NCBI GenBank assembly: GCA_012744475.1
Contig: JAAYBV010000067.1
Span: forward strand, 124,001 to 188,000
DNA: 64,000 nucleotides
From: Phycisphaerae bacterium
Lineage (GTDB): Bacteria; Planctomycetota; Phycisphaerae; Sedimentisphaerales; Anaerobacaceae
Reading direction: 5' to 3'
In this document: positions 30,080-39,661 of the stretch, piece after piece
How positions within the stretch are numbered: the stretch's first letter is position 1
Layout of the letters: each line of letters opens with the position of its first letter
The notes under the pieces: generated by a model
Told to the model about the DNA's origin: nothing
The model's database searches: none
Seen by the model: the letters and a program-made list of their open reading frames with translations, nothing else
Translations under genes and position numbers: made by a program

Positions 30080-31060
30080 CTACGCGATGAGGCGCTGCTC
30101 GCGCAGCCAACGGATCGTTTCTCTTACACCACTCTCCAGCGTGTAAGGCAAAGGGCCACAGAGCTTGTTTGTTGCAGCCATGGATACCCCGATAGTTGTA
30201 TCGGCCCTCATGTTTCCCAGCCGAAAGGACGTCATCGGTAGATTTCTGCAGCCGAGCTTCCGTAGACAGTCTCCGCCCCAGGCGGCGACTCTCATGATAC
30301 TATCGGGAATCGTTCGGGCAGGTCTGCCATGAAGCTGTACGGCAATCGAGTTCGCCCAGTCCCTTATCGTGCATGGTTCATAATCGGAGAGATAGAAGGG
30401 CTTCCCATGCACAGCCTCGCGCGGGGCTTCGAGCAGTCTCATGATCTGGAAGACTGTGTTGCCGACGTAGCCGTAGCTCTTCGGAGGATTCGCCCTGCCC
30501 GGATGGAAGTAGCGACCCTTCGCAACTGTCAAAAAGAAGGGCTTATACGGAATGCCGAACCACGGACCCCAAATGGACGTGGCCCGGCCGATGAGCCATT
30601 CGCATTTGAGTTTCCTGCTGCTTCGAATGATCTTCTCGCCATCCGCCTTGCTTTGACCGTACACGGTGTCGGGATTGTAGTCTTCCCAGGAACGAGGCTG
30701 GTAGCCCGTCCGGCAGACAAGCTTGGAGGACATGAACAGACAGCGTTCTACCGACTCGCATCCGGTAAGCCCGTCGATCAGGCACTGGACTCCAAGGAAA
30801 TTCACGTCATAGTCATTGAGAGAGGTTCCGTTGAAATCGGTCTTCGCCGCAAGATGGACAACATGTGTTGGAGCGAACTCCTTGAAGACTCGCGCCAGTG
30901 CCTTGGCCTCGCGCACATCAACAGACTCAAACACCGATGAATGCGCGGTGTTCTGCGGCTCCTTTATATCGATGCTCAGGACCACCATACCTTTGCCGAG
31001 CAAATGGCCGACAAGATTGGTGCCGATGAAGCCGGAGCCGCCGGTGACTAAGATTCGCAC
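30080..31060 (-). CDS. NAD-dependent epimerase/dehydratase (extended SDR)
   Basis: A 326-residue nucleotide-sugar epimerase/dehydratase-type enzyme. The N-terminal RILVTGGSGFIGTNLVGHLL is the GxxGxxG NAD-binding loop, HVVHLAAKTDFNG follows, and the catalytic YxxxK is YGQSKADGEK near residue 140. It probably makes or modifies a nucleotide sugar for the EPS repeat unit. The start is a GTG at 31060, with AGGAG 8 nt upstream, and overlaps the 3' end of the upstream glycosyltransferase by 13 bases, so translation is probably coupled. It is the last gene of the AT-richer EPS set; array A3 and the GT stub follow. Confidence 0.88.
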   Translation of the reverse strand: MRILVTGGSGFIGTNLVGHLLGKGMVVLSIDIKEPQNTAHSSVFESVDVREAKALARVFKEFAPTHVVHLAAKTDFNGTSLNDYDVNFLGVQCLIDGLTGCESVERCLFMSSKLVCRTGYQPRSWEDYNPDTVYGQSKADGEKIIRSSRKLKCEWLIGRATSIWGPWFGIPYKPFFLTVAKGRYFHPGRANPPKSYGYVGNTVFQIMRLLEAPREAVHGKPFYLSDYEPCTIRDWANSIAVQLHGRPARTIPDSIMRVAAWGGDCLRKLGCRNLPMTSFRLGNMRADTTIGVSMAATNKLCGPLPYTLESGVRETIRWLREQRLIA

Positions 31061-32196
31061 AAGAGATTCTCCTGCATATCACTTGGACGAACTCGGATCA
31101 TACTCTCAAATATCTCCCTGTAAGACTGCGCCATGATTTCGGGCCCCAGCCTCTCTCTCACGATCTCAGTCGCGATACGTGACTCACAGGGGTCGGCTGC
31201 TAGCCCCCGTTCTAATGCCCGCGCCAGACCCACCGCATCCTGTGTAGGGAACAGCACGACACCTGGGACCAATGAAGCAAGTTCCCTGTGTGCGCCTATG
31301 TCGCTCACAACACAAGGCAACCCACATGCCAAAGCCTCAATGACAGACAACGGGAGGCCCTCAAGCCACGATGCAGATACGTAGATATCTGCGGCTCGCA
31401 AGTACTTCTCCGCTTGCTTCGAGAACCCCACGAAGGTTATCCGTGGCGCGTTACCAGCGAGTTCCTCGCAGTAGCGCTTCGCAGGACCATCGCCGACTAT
31501 TACGAGGAACGCCTTGTCATGAAATCGACTCCGAAGAAAGCCCGCAATCACGGTAGCGACGTCCTTGCATTTGTCGACTCGCCCCATGAAGACAATGATG
31601 CTGCAATGCGCTGGGAGGCCCAGCTCCGCACGTAGGATTCGCTTCTCCTCTGGATCAGCCGGGCGGTACACGCCATAGTCTACGCAATTCCTGATTACGG
31701 CGATCTTCTCTTGGAGACGCTTGGGAGCAGACTGCTTCACAGTCTCCGAGCACACCACTATGTAATCCATGCGGCTCAGCGCGCGGCAGTGCAAGTACTC
31801 CATGATCCTGCCAAGCACGGGGCCGTGCCACGCGACATGCAAGCTATGGAACAACTCGTGGCGCGTGCACACTCGCATGATGCGGCAGGCGACCATCGAA
31901 GAGAGAACATCAGCCCTAAAGCCAGACGAGTGAATTACGTCGTATTGCGTGGCGTCCAAGTAGCTACGGAGGCGTGATGCCGCGAAGAAAAGCCCTTTGC
32001 CGCGGTTCATCGCAAGCGAATGGCACGCAACTCCTTGTTCGACGAACTCATTCCACAGGGACTCGGGGGGCTCAGGCGATAAAGTTAAGATCTCTGGTTC
32101 AAACGCTGTCCGATCCAGCCGTCCCAACAGAGTGCGAAGATGAATCGTAGGGCCTTCATTCGCAAGCGTTGAACACACATAGAGAATCCGTCGCAT
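31048..32196 (-). CDS. GT4 glycosyltransferase
   Basis: A 382-residue GT-B glycosyltransferase. The N-terminal domain starts MRRILYVCSTLANEGPTIHL and includes YDVIHSSGFRADVLSSM. The donor domain shows IIVFMGRVDKCKDVATVIAGF, FLVIVGDGPAKRYCEEL, VGFSKQAEKYLRAADIYVSA and the family EX7E motif ASWLEGLPLSVIEALACGLP, with both glutamates present. The track's GTG at 32205 is rejected in favour of the ATG at 32196, which has GAGGAG 8 nt upstream, leaving 5 bases after the previous stop. It presumably adds one sugar to the lipid-linked EPS repeat unit; donor and linkage are unknown. Confidence 0.92.
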   Translation of the reverse strand: MRRILYVCSTLANEGPTIHLRTLLGRLDRTAFEPEILTLSPEPPESLWNEFVEQGVACHSLAMNRGKGLFFAASRLRSYLDATQYDVIHSSGFRADVLSSMVACRIMRVCTRHELFHSLHVAWHGPVLGRIMEYLHCRALSRMDYIVVCSETVKQSAPKRLQEKIAVIRNCVDYGVYRPADPEEKRILRAELGLPAHCSIIVFMGRVDKCKDVATVIAGFLRSRFHDKAFLVIVGDGPAKRYCEELAGNAPRITFVGFSKQAEKYLRAADIYVSASWLEGLPLSVIEALACGLPCVVSDIGAHRELASLVPGVVLFPTQDAVGLARALERGLAADPCESRIATEIVRERLGPEIMAQSYREIFESMIRVRPSDMQENLLCES

Positions 32197-32201
32197 AGGC
32201 G

Positions 32202-33323
32202 TCACTCCTCGTGTGCCAGCGCAACGGCTTCAATAAATGGCAATGCGTTGTTAGTCATTATGTTGTACCAGGAGTGGTCAGATACAGAGGATAGTATCTT
32301 TCCCGAATCGTACAGCCGTAACCTTTGCGCCAGCACACGCAATCCACTGCAGAATGCGTCTGGAGTGTCATCGATCAACACACCATTGTCATCACTGACT
32401 ATCACCGCGTTCTGCTTGGTCGCCGTGGCAATAACAGGCATACCCGCAAAGAAGTATTCATAGGTCTTCGTTGGCGGCTGACAATCATAGTATGGAGTCA
32501 TGGGTACATACGAGACGCCAACATTGCAGCATTCATAGTAGCTTGTGAGTCGTTCTCGCGGTACGTAACCAGGCAGTGCGATCCTATCGGTTAGGCCGAG
32601 TTCATGTACAAGCATTTGCAGTCGATGTCTTTCACCGTCTTCTGAATCTCCGACGAGGGTGAAATGCGCATCGGTCGAGGCCCCCTCTTCGCGGCAATAG
32701 ATAGCGAATCCCTTTATGGCTTCGGACAACCGACGATTCAGAAATGTTCCCACATACAGCAAACGCAGGCATGACATATCCCGAGTGAGGATGGGAATCG
32801 GATTAGCTCCTAGGGGACAGATATGTGTTCTCTCTCGGGGCAGACGGAGATAACGACGCATAGCGTCGCAGAGGACGCTGATTCTCCCAAACGCCCTTGC
32901 CTCAGCAGAAATCAGGAGATTGCGCACACCACGTCTCATCCAACTGCCTGAAACTGCGCCCGATCGAATGTCCAGAATGAAGCGTCTCCGTGCGTTTACA
33001 CACCGCAGGAGAGAACACATGGGGAAATAGTACAGGTAGACTATGTCATAGTCCTCCCGACAGGCACGAGCACACGCGTCAAGCCACTTCCAGATTCGAC
33101 ACAGGACGTGCGAGGAGCGATCGACCACGCTATGCCTCACTGCATGAGGCACGGTGTCACTCGCCCCGTCCATCGGGCCACGACCAAGTGAGATAACCGT
33201 CACGGCGTGCCTGCACCCTACGTGTTTGACCAGTTCAACTGCATCTGTTATGAAGCCAAATGGGCTGCAGCAGACAACTAGAATGTTGAGTGGCTGCTGT
33301 GTGTATGAATCGTGTGGATGCAT
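32202..33323 (-). CDS. GT4-like glycosyltransferase
   Basis: A 373-residue GT-B-fold protein. The N-terminal half begins LNILVVCCSPFGFITDAVELVKHVG; the donor half contains LRLLYVGTFLNRRLSEAIKGF, HFTLVGDSEDGERHRLQML, LPGYVPRERLTSYYECCNVGVSY and TKTYEYFFAGMPVIAT, where the usual glutamate pair is reduced to one (KTYEYFF). This pattern matches more divergent GT4 members. It starts 2 bases after the stop of the Wzy-like gene and is AT-richer than the window flanks. Probable role: a sugar transfer in EPS repeat-unit assembly. Confidence 0.85.
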   Translation of the reverse strand: MHPHDSYTQQPLNILVVCCSPFGFITDAVELVKHVGCRHAVTVISLGRGPMDGASDTVPHAVRHSVVDRSSHVLCRIWKWLDACARACREDYDIVYLYYFPMCSLLRCVNARRRFILDIRSGAVSGSWMRRGVRNLLISAEARAFGRISVLCDAMRRYLRLPRERTHICPLGANPIPILTRDMSCLRLLYVGTFLNRRLSEAIKGFAIYCREEGASTDAHFTLVGDSEDGERHRLQMLVHELGLTDRIALPGYVPRERLTSYYECCNVGVSYVPMTPYYDCQPPTKTYEYFFAGMPVIATATKQNAVIVSDDNGVLIDDTPDAFCSGLRVLAQRLRLYDSGKILSSVSDHSWYNIMTNNALPFIEAVALAHEE

Positions 33324-33325
33324 TG

Positions 33326-34825
33326 TTAAGATCCGCCTGCCAACGTAATCATCTGCCTCCGTCTATAGTGCCAATGTTGCCGCACCGGCACAGACATAGG
33401 CTCTCGACGAGATACTGACCCGGTTAACAGCCCGGCATAAGCCAGCAATGTAAGCGTTACCGGGTTGGCAGTCACGACTATGCCACTGTAGAAGAAGTAC
33501 ATATAGAACGTAAGAATGAACCCCAAGAGCACCCCAAAGTGGATTGCCCTCCATCGGCATGGCAGTGTCTCTATGCTCACCGCGCGCATCATATCCCGCA
33601 CCACGGCTCCGTAAGCGGCCAGGAACAGAACCATGCCGGGGACGCCTATGGAGACTACGTCCATAGACCATCCAGTAATCCCATACGCAATATGCAACGT
33701 AGAAAAGCCATATCCACCCCCCTCCTGCTCCCCTCTACTCTCACTAAACGCATTCGGCCCAAAGCCGAAGAGAATGCGCCAGATATCTGCCGATGATAAA
33801 AAACGCAATATCTTAATGCTTGTACTGGTGCGGCCCATTGTCCGCCCGTCGGACAACTCACCCCGTTCATACTCACTCGCAAATCGAAGGGCGTCCGTGA
33901 ATCTCTCAACCACTGAGGCGTGCGGATTCCCGGACGACAACCCATAGCTGCGATCCATTCCGTACAACCACAGTGGCAACGCGATAAGGGCACATATGGC
34001 CGCGTGCCTCAAGATGCGCCTGAGAGTATTGGCGCGCAGGTGCTCACTGCGCAGAAGATATATCAGCACACAGAGCAGGACGTGGCACGGAACAAGGAAG
34101 TAGATGGCACGTTTCCCGCTTGCATAACCCACAATGGTGAATGACAGGGCGATGAGCATGACCCACAGAGACTGCCGGATATAGAAATAGTAGCCCAACG
34201 CACCCCCAATGGCAAATAACGGAAACAATGTCGCCAACTCCCCACCGGAGACAGTCATTGTCCCTACGCGCCATTCGACCCTTCCAAATAAGGCGGCATG
34301 AAGCACAGACGCGCCGATCTGCATTAGAAATAGGGACACGACAAAGCCATTTATCATCTTCAGTTCACGTCCCTGCCACCCGGGTATCCGAAACACATGG
34401 TACAGTGCAAACCCATAGAACGTATAACGCGCATATTTGAATCCATCGATAGGGCTGCTCTCTGGAGAGCACATGCCTGCGAATAGGGACCAGAAAACAT
34501 AAGCCAGGGCCATACAAAATGCAACGGGAGGTCTATGCCGCCGCCACAGTCCAGCTATCACAAGTACTATCACAGCCTCGACAGCGAACCGCACAAGCAT
34601 AGACTCGTGCTCACCACTGCTGGCGGGACTACTGCCAAACACGTGTTCGGATACGCTTCCTCGCAAGAACAGCGTAAGAAAAAGGAGAACCAGAAGCGGC
34701 ACTCGCAGAGAATATTCTATCTTGCGCAAACGACTGGTAGGTCCTGTACCGCCGACGAAGCGTGGAGATCCGAATCTCCGCGCCCGTCCGTAGGAGTTCC
34801 CCTCTGTACGAGAATAGCTGATCAC
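33326..34825 (-). CDS. Wzy-like O-antigen/EPS polymerase (multi-pass membrane protein)
   Basis: A 499-residue integral membrane protein with about 10-12 hydrophobic segments (for example LRVPLLVLLFLTLFL, VEAVIVLVIAGLW, LWVMLIALSFTIVGYASG) and a large periplasmic-type loop around residues 290-380. SGKRAIYFLV and the ILFGFGPNAFSESRG segment resemble the O-antigen ligase/polymerase superfamily (Wzy_C). It probably polymerises flipped repeat units in the periplasm. The start is a GTG at 34825 with AAGGGG about 7 nt upstream; the preceding gene ends 14 bases before it. The N-terminal 35 residues are cytoplasmic and basic. Sequence similarity in this family is low, so polymerase versus ligase is inferred from context. 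Confidence 0.8.
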   Translation of the reverse strand: MISYSRTEGNSYGRARRFGSPRFVGGTGPTSRLRKIEYSLRVPLLVLLFLTLFLRGSVSEHVFGSSPASSGEHESMLVRFAVEAVIVLVIAGLWRRHRPPVAFCMALAYVFWSLFAGMCSPESSPIDGFKYARYTFYGFALYHVFRIPGWQGRELKMINGFVVSLFLMQIGASVLHAALFGRVEWRVGTMTVSGGELATLFPLFAIGGALGYYFYIRQSLWVMLIALSFTIVGYASGKRAIYFLVPCHVLLCVLIYLLRSEHLRANTLRRILRHAAICALIALPLWLYGMDRSYGLSSGNPHASVVERFTDALRFASEYERGELSDGRTMGRTSTSIKILRFLSSADIWRILFGFGPNAFSESRGEQEGGGYGFSTLHIAYGITGWSMDVVSIGVPGMVLFLAAYGAVVRDMMRAVSIETLPCRWRAIHFGVLLGFILTFYMYFFYSGIVVTANPVTLTLLAYAGLLTGSVSRREPMSVPVRQHWHYRRRQMITLAGGS

Positions 34826-34839
34826 TGCGATGCCCCTTG

Positions 34840-35952
34840 CTACAGTGATAATGCCGCACTCCGGAACAACTCTGTCATCGCAGAAAGGTTAGCTAACGAG
34901 TGGTTCTCAAAAGCATACTTGCGTGCGGCCTCACCCATGGCATCCCGCAGCTGGGGGTCCTGAATTAGACGCCGTGTATCCATGCACAATCTGTCAAATG
35001 TGTGTGAGTGATATCCTAGGCCATACCGCGCGATGACGTCGTCGGGATCTACGTTCAGGCTAACCACGGGTACCCCACGCATCCAGGCTTGAATGAAGGT
35101 ATTTGAGAAACCCTCGTATTGGCTCGTACTGACAAGGATGTGGCTCTTCGCAAGGAGTGCGTTGACATCCGCCATACGCAATTCACCGCGATAATCAATC
35201 TGCGACGCGCGCGCAAGCATCTTTTCAACCGAGCGTTGGTAAATGCGGCCGCCAGCACGCCCGGCCATAATGAACGAGGCTTCCACGTGTTGGCACAATC
35301 TCGCTGCCAGTCGAATGAACACCTTGGGTTGCTTAGACGGCTTAATATTCGCAATCCAGAGCACCTTCACAGGCGAGCGCGCTCTTTGGATGTGCTCAGG
35401 TGGATAGGGATGCCAATTTGGAACAATGGCATCGCAGGATCGCTTGAAGTTCTGGCCCAGAAGCTTGTCCTGATAGTGAGCCTGTCCAACAATCACGGAA
35501 CTGTGGCAAATACCATAATGGAGCCATCGTCGTTCAACCAGGGTCTGAGGACTCCGCCACCATCGTATGATGCAAACCTTTTCGACATCGGGACTGCTAG
35601 CGATATGCCACACCATCTTGCACTTGTGTGACCTGCAGTATTCGGCCGCTATGCCCGTCCAAGCACATCCGTGTGTTTGGTATACGATATCGGGGCAAAT
35701 ACCATCTAAAGCCTTGATAACGCGTTGCCTGTACATGAGGGTATTTGTGCCTAGCCGCTCTGGCCATCTCATCCTCGCAATGGGAACCAAGTGTATTTCA
35801 GAGTCAGATTCAAAGGGGGCATGATTATCTATGAATATGTAATGTACGTCATGGCCAGATTCCTGCAGGTGTTTGGCAAGGAGATACGCACGATACTCCG
35901 CCCCGCCTACACGCTGCTCATAGTAGTTTGGTATCAAGAACGCGACTCTCAT
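34840..35952 (-). CDS. GT4 glycosyltransferase
   Basis: A 370-residue GT-B glycosyltransferase. The true start is ATG 35950-35952 (MRVAFLIPNYYEQRVGGAEY), overlapping the ATP-grasp gene stop by ATGA; the track start at 36018 lies inside that gene. N-terminal GGAEYRAYLLAKHLQESGHDVHYIF and VYQTHGCAWTG belong to the acceptor side. The donor side includes VKVLWIANIKPSKQPKVFIRLA, FIMAGRAGGRIY and the EX7E-type motif STSQYEGFSNTFIQAWMRGVP, in which the second glutamate is replaced by glutamine (QAW). It is in the translationally coupled EPS operon; donor and linkage unknown. Confidence 0.9.
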   Translation of the reverse strand: MRVAFLIPNYYEQRVGGAEYRAYLLAKHLQESGHDVHYIFIDNHAPFESDSEIHLVPIARMRWPERLGTNTLMYRQRVIKALDGICPDIVYQTHGCAWTGIAAEYCRSHKCKMVWHIASSPDVEKVCIIRWWRSPQTLVERRWLHYGICHSSVIVGQAHYQDKLLGQNFKRSCDAIVPNWHPYPPEHIQRARSPVKVLWIANIKPSKQPKVFIRLAARLCQHVEASFIMAGRAGGRIYQRSVEKMLARASQIDYRGELRMADVNALLAKSHILVSTSQYEGFSNTFIQAWMRGVPVVSLNVDPDDVIARYGLGYHSHTFDRLCMDTRRLIQDPQLRDAMGEAARKYAFENHSLANLSAMTELFRSAALSL

Positions 35953-37049
35953 ATGCCCTCCGCTGAACGCACTGCAATCTGTGCAAGCATGTCTTCCAGT
36001 ATCGCGTCCTGCGGCCACATCTTACCATCGTGCCACTTGAGATTTCCGTCCCAATGGCCGGGGCACTTCGCGACTTGTCCGTTGGCGGGAAATGCATAAC
36101 TCATTTCGATCAGGTGGGGCCCTCGCGACTCGTCTCTGATGAAGTCGTATGCGGTGCTCTGGAGGTTCAGACGGCGGCTAACTTCATAAGCGAGCCTGAT
36201 GAACTCAGTGTCAATCTTCTTGCGGTCGAGTATTGTAGAGCCGCTGCCTGAGGCTCGAAAATCATTCCTTCGCACCTCCCGCTGAAAGGCGAAGGCACGA
36301 TTACCGATTACGACAACTCGCGTGTCGTGCTTGTTGCCGGGGATAAAATCCTGAAAATACACATAACCTCTTTCTCGGCCCATGCGCCTCTCGATGTCTC
36401 CTGGAATCACACATCGGAACAAGGCCCCTATCAAACCCCTCGCAGTGTGGTGGGTGCGACAGTGATGGAACGCAGAAATGCTATCTCGGAGCGAAGCGCG
36501 CCGGTTGATAGGACTGAACCCGGCACCGAATGCTTTCCGGATCAGGCGGGCTGCCTCAGATCGTGTCCTTACTAATAACACGTTGCTGGAGCCCGCCCCT
36601 CCCCGCAATTTGAAGACTTTCGGGTAATCGGTTGCTCCTGCCCACTCCATTGCCTCCTCTTCATCATAGAAGACGTAAGATGGCACTAGCGGAGCGCCAA
36701 TTGCCTCTAGGAGATACTTCTGTCCAACCTTGTCGTCAAAGTGCCAACAAGTGCGGCTGTTTGGGAATACGAGCTTACCAGCAGCCTCCAATGAGTAGGT
36801 CAGCTGTCTGGCAAACAGTCTCGCCCGACAGTCGTAATGATTCCAATGCCAGAGGAACGCAGCGCATGACCTGAGATGCTGGATAATATCGCTGTCGTAG
36901 CAATTCACCAGATCATACCGGATGCTATTCTCAGTGCAGTACTCAATCCATCGGTCGGAAAAGCTGCCGGGCCGGTGGTGAATGGCGAGTGTTGTGCATT
37001 TTGACCTCTTCATGTGTGCCACACGCAGAACTCTTTCGGGATATGTCAT
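35949..37049 (-). CDS. ATP-grasp (RimK-like) protein of the EPS locus
   Basis: A 366-residue protein of the ATP-grasp superfamily. The family features are FPNSRTCWHFDDKVGQKYLLEA, YPKVFKLRGGAGSSNVLLV (ATP-binding lysine and glycine-rich loop), YVYFQDFIPGNKHDTRVVVI, FAFQREVRRNDFRASGSGS and LIEMSYAFPANG, where the late metal-ligand region would be. RimK-like ligases join a carboxylate to an amine; in polysaccharide clusters they are suspected to attach amino acids or similar groups, but no substrate can be read here. Start choice is uncertain: 37049 is the full ORF, but the in-frame ATG at 37013 (MKRSKCTTLAIHH) may be the real start; neither has a good Shine-Dalgarno. Confidence 0.85.
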   Translation of the reverse strand: MTYPERVLRVAHMKRSKCTTLAIHHRPGSFSDRWIEYCTENSIRYDLVNCYDSDIIQHLRSCAAFLWHWNHYDCRARLFARQLTYSLEAAGKLVFPNSRTCWHFDDKVGQKYLLEAIGAPLVPSYVFYDEEEAMEWAGATDYPKVFKLRGGAGSSNVLLVRTRSEAARLIRKAFGAGFSPINRRASLRDSISAFHHCRTHHTARGLIGALFRCVIPGDIERRMGRERGYVYFQDFIPGNKHDTRVVVIGNRAFAFQREVRRNDFRASGSGSTILDRKKIDTEFIRLAYEVSRRLNLQSTAYDFIRDESRGPHLIEMSYAFPANGQVAKCPGHWDGNLKWHDGKMWPQDAILEDMLAQIAVRSAEGI

Positions 37050-37120
37050 ATGGGAGTGATTAATGGGGTGATGGAGCCCATCATATCTCTACGATTACAC
37101 TCAATGAAGGCGCCAGCGAG

Positions 37121-38584
37121 TCACCTTTGCCGGATGCCGCTTGCCTCAACAGGTTTCCTTTGCTGCAAGAGCAAACTACCAATCCATAGGATGAGGGCAC
37201 TGTTTAGAAGGAAACCTAGAGCGGAAAACACGGCAACCGTTGACAGCGCCGACCAATAGAGTCCACCAACAAGTAGTATGATCGTACGCGAGAACAGTAC
37301 GATACATTCATAGAGAAACAAATTTCTTTGCTGCCGGAGTATCCTGGCGAACAGGTTAGCTGGCACATTGCAGAATCCGGCATACATCCACAGTGTCAGC
37401 CACCGCGCAAACATCCCAGCCTCCCACCAGTCTTCTCCAAAACCCCACGAGAAGAGCTCCGGGGCCCAGATGAATACAACAATACTGGGCAACAAAGCCA
37501 CCGCCATTAGGCCACCAGTCGTCTTGATGAACAATTGAAGTAGACCGCCTCCCTGGTTATGTGTCTCGCTGGCTTTCTGAAAAAGCACCTGCCGGAGGGC
37601 AGTCAGAATGAAGTCCATTGGCACATGTATGAGCTTCATGCCAAAGGCATAAGCTCCGGCAACGGCAATGCCATGGAAGTGAGCCAGCATCAGCACTGGT
37701 AGTCCCTGCGAGACAGCGTTCATTGTATTCTGCGTTGCGCTATAGACAGGGAAGTCACGGTACACTCTCGCCTGGCTGGCTATCCGTCTCCAGTTCAAGG
37801 ATTCCTTCAGCAGGGCTTTGTCCGCACATAGGACCCTGCGAGCCAGGCTCATACTGGCGATCCCATTGGCAGCAACGGAACTGACGATCAGCCCGGGACT
37901 GCCTTGATTCAGAATGCCAAACACAATTTTCAGCATGTTGGAGGAGCCAGCTCCAAGGATTTGTGAAGATGCAGTCGTCGTGAATGCCTTTCTCCTGACA
38001 CACCAAGCCTGGAACGACCGATTGATCCCCGCCACAAAGATGCCCAGCGGAAGGAACCAAAGCAGCCATGCCGACTGGGGCGCTTTCAACAGCCCGAGTA
38101 GCCAATCCGAGCGCAGATACGCCACCAGCAAAGCTACCAAGGTGACAATACAAACAGATAGAAGGGAGGCCCCAAATACGTTCGCGGCATCTTCCTCGTT
38201 TCGAGGCAGCATGAGGGCTTGCGAGTACTGCAGCGTCGCGAATGCGGCCACAACCAACAGGATGGAATTGAAGGAACCCAACACGCCGAAATCGGAGGGG
38301 GTGAACAGACGGCTGATCACTGGCGCGATGGCAACGCCAACTGCCTGGGCGACAACCGTGCCCCCCAGAACGACAGACATGTTCCGGAAGAACTGGCTGC
38401 GGCCAAAATACCGGATGAGTGCCGAACCCCGCAGTCTTGGCCAAAGCCCGCATTCGGAGGTTTCGGGGAGGTCCACTGCCTCAAGTGAACTCACTTGTTC
38501 CGCGTCAGCGGTCAGGAGGGCAGCCTCGTCTGGAATGCTGTGAGCGAACCGCGCTTTCGTCTTCTCAGGTCGGGTCCCGAACAT
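37121..38584 (-). CDS. Wzx-like polysaccharide flippase (lipopolysaccharide biosynthesis/MVF family)
   Basis: A 487-residue multi-pass membrane protein with about 12-14 predicted helices. After a roughly 65-residue hydrophilic N-terminus, helices begin with FFRNMSVVLGGTVVAQAVG, and the TPSDFGVLGSFNSIL region is typical of the Polysacc_synt family (helix 1-2 signature). It likely flips undecaprenyl-linked repeat units to the periplasm for the Wzy-like polymerase encoded downstream. The N-terminal extension is unusual and no Shine-Dalgarno precedes the 38584 ATG, so the true start could be the methionine at residue 69. It is the first gene of the AT-richer EPS block; array A4 lies about 100 bases upstream. 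Confidence 0.88.
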   Translation of the reverse strand: MFGTRPEKTKARFAHSIPDEAALLTADAEQVSSLEAVDLPETSECGLWPRLRGSALIRYFGRSQFFRNMSVVLGGTVVAQAVGVAIAPVISRLFTPSDFGVLGSFNSILLVVAAFATLQYSQALMLPRNEEDAANVFGASLLSVCIVTLVALLVAYLRSDWLLGLLKAPQSAWLLWFLPLGIFVAGINRSFQAWCVRRKAFTTTASSQILGAGSSNMLKIVFGILNQGSPGLIVSSVAANGIASMSLARRVLCADKALLKESLNWRRIASQARVYRDFPVYSATQNTMNAVSQGLPVLMLAHFHGIAVAGAYAFGMKLIHVPMDFILTALRQVLFQKASETHNQGGGLLQLFIKTTGGLMAVALLPSIVVFIWAPELFSWGFGEDWWEAGMFARWLTLWMYAGFCNVPANLFARILRQQRNLFLYECIVLFSRTIILLVGGLYWSALSTVAVFSALGFLLNSALILWIGSLLLQQRKPVEASGIRQR

Positions 38585-38679
38585 GAAAGGAATTTCTTCA
38601 ACCTTGCACTGCTTTTTCCTTACCGGGTTTGGGTTATCGGGCAGTCCGAAAGTGGAGCTTTCGAGTGCGAAGGGCAGAA

Positions 38680-39045
38680 TGATTGATTATTGACGATTGA
38701 TGAATGGAAGTTCGCGGTTGGCAGTTATCGGTTCTCAGTTCGCGGTTGGCAGTTATCGGCTGTCAGTTGGCGGCAGTAGCTTTTGCGGCCTGCGGCCGGG
38801 CGAATTGACTATTGATGAATGGAAGTTCGCGGTTCTCAGTTCTCAGTTTCAAGTTCGACGCTTCACGCTTCACGGGCGACGGGCGACGGCGTTAAAGAGG
38901 CCCGGCGGGCCGGCTCTGACGGGGCCGGCCCGGGGGCGACTGGTTACTGACAACCGTCAACTGTTCCCTGTGATCTGACCGCTGTCAACTGTTCCCTGAC
39001 AAGTGCTCCCTTCGCACTTTTAGCTTCCCACTTGTCAGTTCTCAC
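38680..39045. repeat. Large degenerate heptamer array A4
   Basis: The gap 38585-39052 is almost all repeat. Units in register include TTGACGA, TTGATGA, TTCGCGG, TTGGCAG, TTATCGG, TTCTCAG, then CTTCACG, CTTCACG, GGCGACG, GGCGACG. The palindrome CGGCCTGCGGCCG is at about 38788, and the array continues to the stop codon of the Fn3 gene at 39053. Confidence 0.8.
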
Positions 39046-39052
39046 TGCGTTC

Positions 39053-39661
39053 TTACAGCACGACGACCACCGTATTGCTCGGCTCTCCTTCGCCAGCCTT
39101 GTTGACGCTGATGACGCGGTACTCGAACTCCTTGCCGCGAGGCTGGTCGATCAGCGTGACGGTGGTCTCGACGGCGGTGGCGACGTCGAGCCAGGGCCCG
39201 GCGGGCCGTTCGCGCCGCATGATGCGATAGGCGCTGGGCTTGCCGCCGTCGACCGGGGCCTTCCAGGCCAGCTCGACCGTCGCTTCCTCCTGCCGCACGG
39301 CTGCCAGCAGTCGGGCCTGGCCCGGCGGGGCCAGCGGCGTGGGCGCTTTGCGCGGCGACCAGCCGATGAGCTGCAACTGCTCGCTGTCGGCGCCGACCGT
39401 CGTCTCGGCGTAGCGGATGTTCTTCTTCATGAGCCCGACGAGCTGGCCGAGGATCATGTCCTTGGTCGACGTCGCCTCCTGGGCCGCCGTCTGCTTGGTC
39501 AGAAGGCTGGCCCGGGCCTGGGCATAGGCGTCGCGCACGTTCGTGACGTACTCGACTGTCACCGGCGGCGCGGGGAAGACGTCCTCGTGCTCGGTCAGTC
39601 CGGTGATCATCTCATCGGCCAGTGTGGCCACATCCGATTCCGTGGTGGGGAATCTTGCCAT
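39053..39661 (-). CDS. Fibronectin type III domain protein
   Basis: A 202-residue protein without a signal peptide. Residues 1-100 are mainly helical and uncharacterised (TESDVATLADEMITGLTEHED, ARASLLTKQTAAQEAT). Residues about 110-200 form one Fn3 domain (TVELAWKAPVDGGKPSAYRI to EFEYRVISVNKAGEGEPSNT). AAGGAGA lies about 7 nt before the ATG. It is GC-rich like the chromosome and sits between two repeat arrays (A4 immediately after its stop codon, A5 upstream). Proteins with this layout occur in planctomycetes, but no function is known to me. Not obviously part of EPS assembly. Confidence 0.75.
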   Translation of the reverse strand: MARFPTTESDVATLADEMITGLTEHEDVFPAPPVTVEYVTNVRDAYAQARASLLTKQTAAQEATSTKDMILGQLVGLMKKNIRYAETTVGADSEQLQLIGWSPRKAPTPLAPPGQARLLAAVRQEEATVELAWKAPVDGGKPSAYRIMRRERPAGPWLDVATAVETTVTLIDQPRGKEFEYRVISVNKAGEGEPSNTVVVVL

